Source: Oligoflexia bacterium
GTDB taxonomy: Bacteria; Bdellovibrionota; UBA1018
Direction of reading: 5' to 3'
Assembly: GCA_025352185.1 (NCBI GenBank)
Contig: JANXTV010000468.1
Location: forward strand, 1 to 8,543
Length of the DNA stretch: 8,543 nt
Shown: positions 7,450 to 8,543 of the stretch, piece after piece
How positions within the stretch are numbered: position 1 is the first letter of the stretch
How the letters are laid out: every line of letters begins with the position of its first letter
The notes under the pieces: generated by a model
The model's input: the letters and a program-made list of their open reading frames with translations, nothing else
The model's database searches: none
Told to the model about the DNA's origin: nothing
Made by a program: the position numbers and the translations under genes

Positions 7450-7589
7450 CGAAACGAGCGTACGCTTCTTCGGAATTGCGGTCAAAGGCGAGAGCCTCGG
7501 TGGCGTTAGGCCTAAGTGCCCAAAATGAATAGGTAATTATCGTCTAGAATACCTGACTATTTTAATTTACATTAACTAACGCGTCGCGC
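7450..7589. promoter_or_regulatory. Divergent intergenic region, AT-rich, with inverted repeats
   Basis: This gap separates the minus-strand exported protein from the plus-strand barrel gene and must hold both promoters. Roughly 7516-7580 is visibly richer in A/T than the surrounding genes. TAGAAT (7545-7550, + strand) and GATAAT (complement of 7535-7540, - strand) are each one base off the -10 consensus, but neither has a good -35 at the right spacing. TTAGGCCTAA (7506-7515) is a perfect palindrome. AGGTA (7531-7535) and TACCT (7550-7554) form an inverted repeat spanning both -10 candidates, a possible operator. All of this is by eye. Confidence 0.4.
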
Positions 7590-7607
7590 ATGATGCGCGC
7601 TATGCGC
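7586..7607 (+). promoter_or_regulatory. Inverted repeat over the start codons of the barrel gene
   Basis: GCGCAT (7586-7591) is the inverse complement of ATGCGC at 7593-7598 and again at 7602-7607. The three in-frame ATG codons at 7590, 7593 and 7602 lie inside these arms. Pairing the first arm with the last leaves a 10-base loop and six GC-rich pairs, enough to bury possible start codons in the mRNA. No Shine-Dalgarno site precedes it. A role in translation control is inference. Confidence 0.3.
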
Positions 7608-8543
7608 ACTGACTTCACGTTTATGACGTTGTTCCTCATCCGGGTGCTTTTGATCGCCACCGTCGCGGCCGCCGAAGTAAATCCTTCGCCGAGTTCCACG
7701 CCGATCCCCGCGCCCAGTACGGTCCCCGTCCTTTCGCCGAACCGCGATCCGCTTCGTATTTTTGAGGGATCGAACGTTTCGGTAAGGTACCGCAGTCAGC
7801 ACGACGTTGCGAACACGACGACTTATAATCAGGGCCAGTATAATGCCGATTTCCACATCACTTTACAGTTAGACTCGGAAGGAAAACTGAAGCTTCGCGC
7901 GATCGTCGGAACCGAAACGGATTCCCCCGCAAACTTTAATACCGATGCCGTAAATTTAGGAATTGGGAATCACACGAAATTCAATCCGAACCTGTACCTC
8001 CGGAATTTTTACGTCGATTATAAAGAAGGGGCCTCCCACCTGGAAGTCGGCTCGTTACAAACGACGCCTTCGGGTGTGTCCGGTGCGCTGAATCTTGATT
8101 CCAACGGATGGGTTAACGGCGCGTTCTACCAGTATACGATCGCCGATAAACAGCATTGGATCCGAGATGTCTCCGTCATGGTCGGTCAAATGGCCGTCAC
8201 GGACTCGCCCCAGCTTTGGCGGCGCAAGGTCGGGGTTTCTCCGAATATCATCCAAGTCCATGTGCGCGGCGATCTCTCCCAAATCGCGAAATATACAGTC
8301 GAAGCGACGAATTACGATAACGACCAATACCTTCGCGGGATCCTCGAACTCGCGACGAAGGACGTGCTCGCTTTCATCGATCAGGTTTCTATCGAGGAAA
8401 TGATCGGTAGCGGAGACCAGCTCCAACAAGGTTTCGCACTTTCCATAAAGAAAAAACTGAAGAACGAAATTTTGATGAGTTTAGTTTATTCCAGGAAAGA
8501 AGACCTCCTCACCAATACGAATCCGCAGCTGATGATGATGGAG
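7590..8543 (+). CDS. Probable outer-membrane beta-barrel (porin-like) protein, 3'-truncated
   Basis: The frame from the ATG at 7590 is open for 318 codons to the window edge with no stop, so the protein is incomplete. In-frame ATGs at 7593 and 7602 are alternative starts; none has a good SD. The N-terminus is a signal peptide: Arg residues, a hydrophobic run (about residues 12-25, FMTLFLIRVLLIAT) and a VAAA cleavage site before GluVal. A short Pro/Ser/Thr-rich linker (about 31-49) follows. After that come repeated alternating polar/nonpolar stretches typical of amphipathic strands, for example VSVRYRS, FHITLQLD, KLKLRAIVG, LYLRNFYVDY, SHLEVGSL, ALSIKKKL and ILMSLVYS, separated by Asn/Asp/Gly loops. 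No Cys is present. This fits an outer-membrane porin or channel, but I cannot name the family or substrate, and the C-terminal strand that would confirm membrane insertion lies beyond the window. A periplasmic beta-sandwich is the main alternative. Confidence 0.75.
   Translation, partial: MMRAMRTDFTFMTLFLIRVLLIATVAAAEVNPSPSSTPIPAPSTVPVLSPNRDPLRIFEGSNVSVRYRSQHDVANTTTYNQGQYNADFHITLQLDSEGKLKLRAIVGTETDSPANFNTDAVNLGIGNHTKFNPNLYLRNFYVDYKEGASHLEVGSLQTTPSGVSGALNLDSNGWVNGAFYQYTIADKQHWIRDVSVMVGQMAVTDSPQLWRRKVGVSPNIIQVHVRGDLSQIAKYTVEATNYDNDQYLRGILELATKDVLAFIDQVSIEEMIGSGDQLQQGFALSIKKKLKNEILMSLVYSRKEDLLTNTNPQLMMME

Noticed and set aside
8055..8429. Minus-strand open frame inside the barrel gene
   Set aside because: The plus-strand frame is open through the whole region, has a signal peptide and shows amphipathic strands. 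The antisense frame has no supporting feature.
8530..8541. GATGATGATG triplet run at the window edge
   Set aside because: Three Met codons in a row inside the barrel gene; too short to be a meaningful simple repeat.

Overview
The window reads as Gram-negative bacterial chromosome: moderately GC-rich, densely coded, with several Sec-type signal peptides and one probable outer-membrane beta-barrel. The lineage cannot be fixed from sequence alone. Extracellular beta-propeller proteins with NHL-like repeats, orphan secreted proteins and weak Shine-Dalgarno sites would suit a Bdellovibrionota/Oligoflexia-type organism, but that is a low-confidence guess. I see no tRNA, rRNA, CRISPR array, insertion sequence or phage gene. 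No gene-free stretch exceeds about 140 bases.

Layout, left to right. Bases 1-1854 (+) are the 3' part of a large surface or secreted beta-propeller protein with degenerate NHL-like repeats; its start lies outside the window. Bases 1961-3745 (+) encode a 594-residue secreted protein I do not recognise. Bases 3887-6601 (+) encode a 904-residue sensor histidine kinase. Its three-helix N-terminal membrane domain closely matches the ethylene-binding domain of plant ETR1 receptors, and four PAS domains, HisKA and HATPase_c follow. Bases 6582-6971 (+) encode a single-domain CheY-like response regulator that overlaps the kinase gene by 20 bases. Converging on it is a small exported protein of unknown function (6985-7449, -). 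A divergent AT-rich intergenic region follows, then a signal-peptide-bearing, probable outer-membrane beta-barrel protein (7590 to the window edge, +), incomplete at its 3' end.

How the genes fit together. The kinase and regulator are almost certainly co-translated and form one two-component system. The membrane domain keeps the residues known in ETR1 to hold Cu(I) and ethylene, so ethylene or another small hydrophobic ligand or copper-linked signal is a good hypothesis for the input. The regulator has no DNA-binding or enzymatic output domain, so the signal must pass on by protein-protein contact or a phosphorelay. All four other genes encode exported proteins; whether any is controlled by the sensor cannot be read from the sequence. 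All five stop codons present are TAA. The ethylene-receptor-like kinase is the most notable item here.
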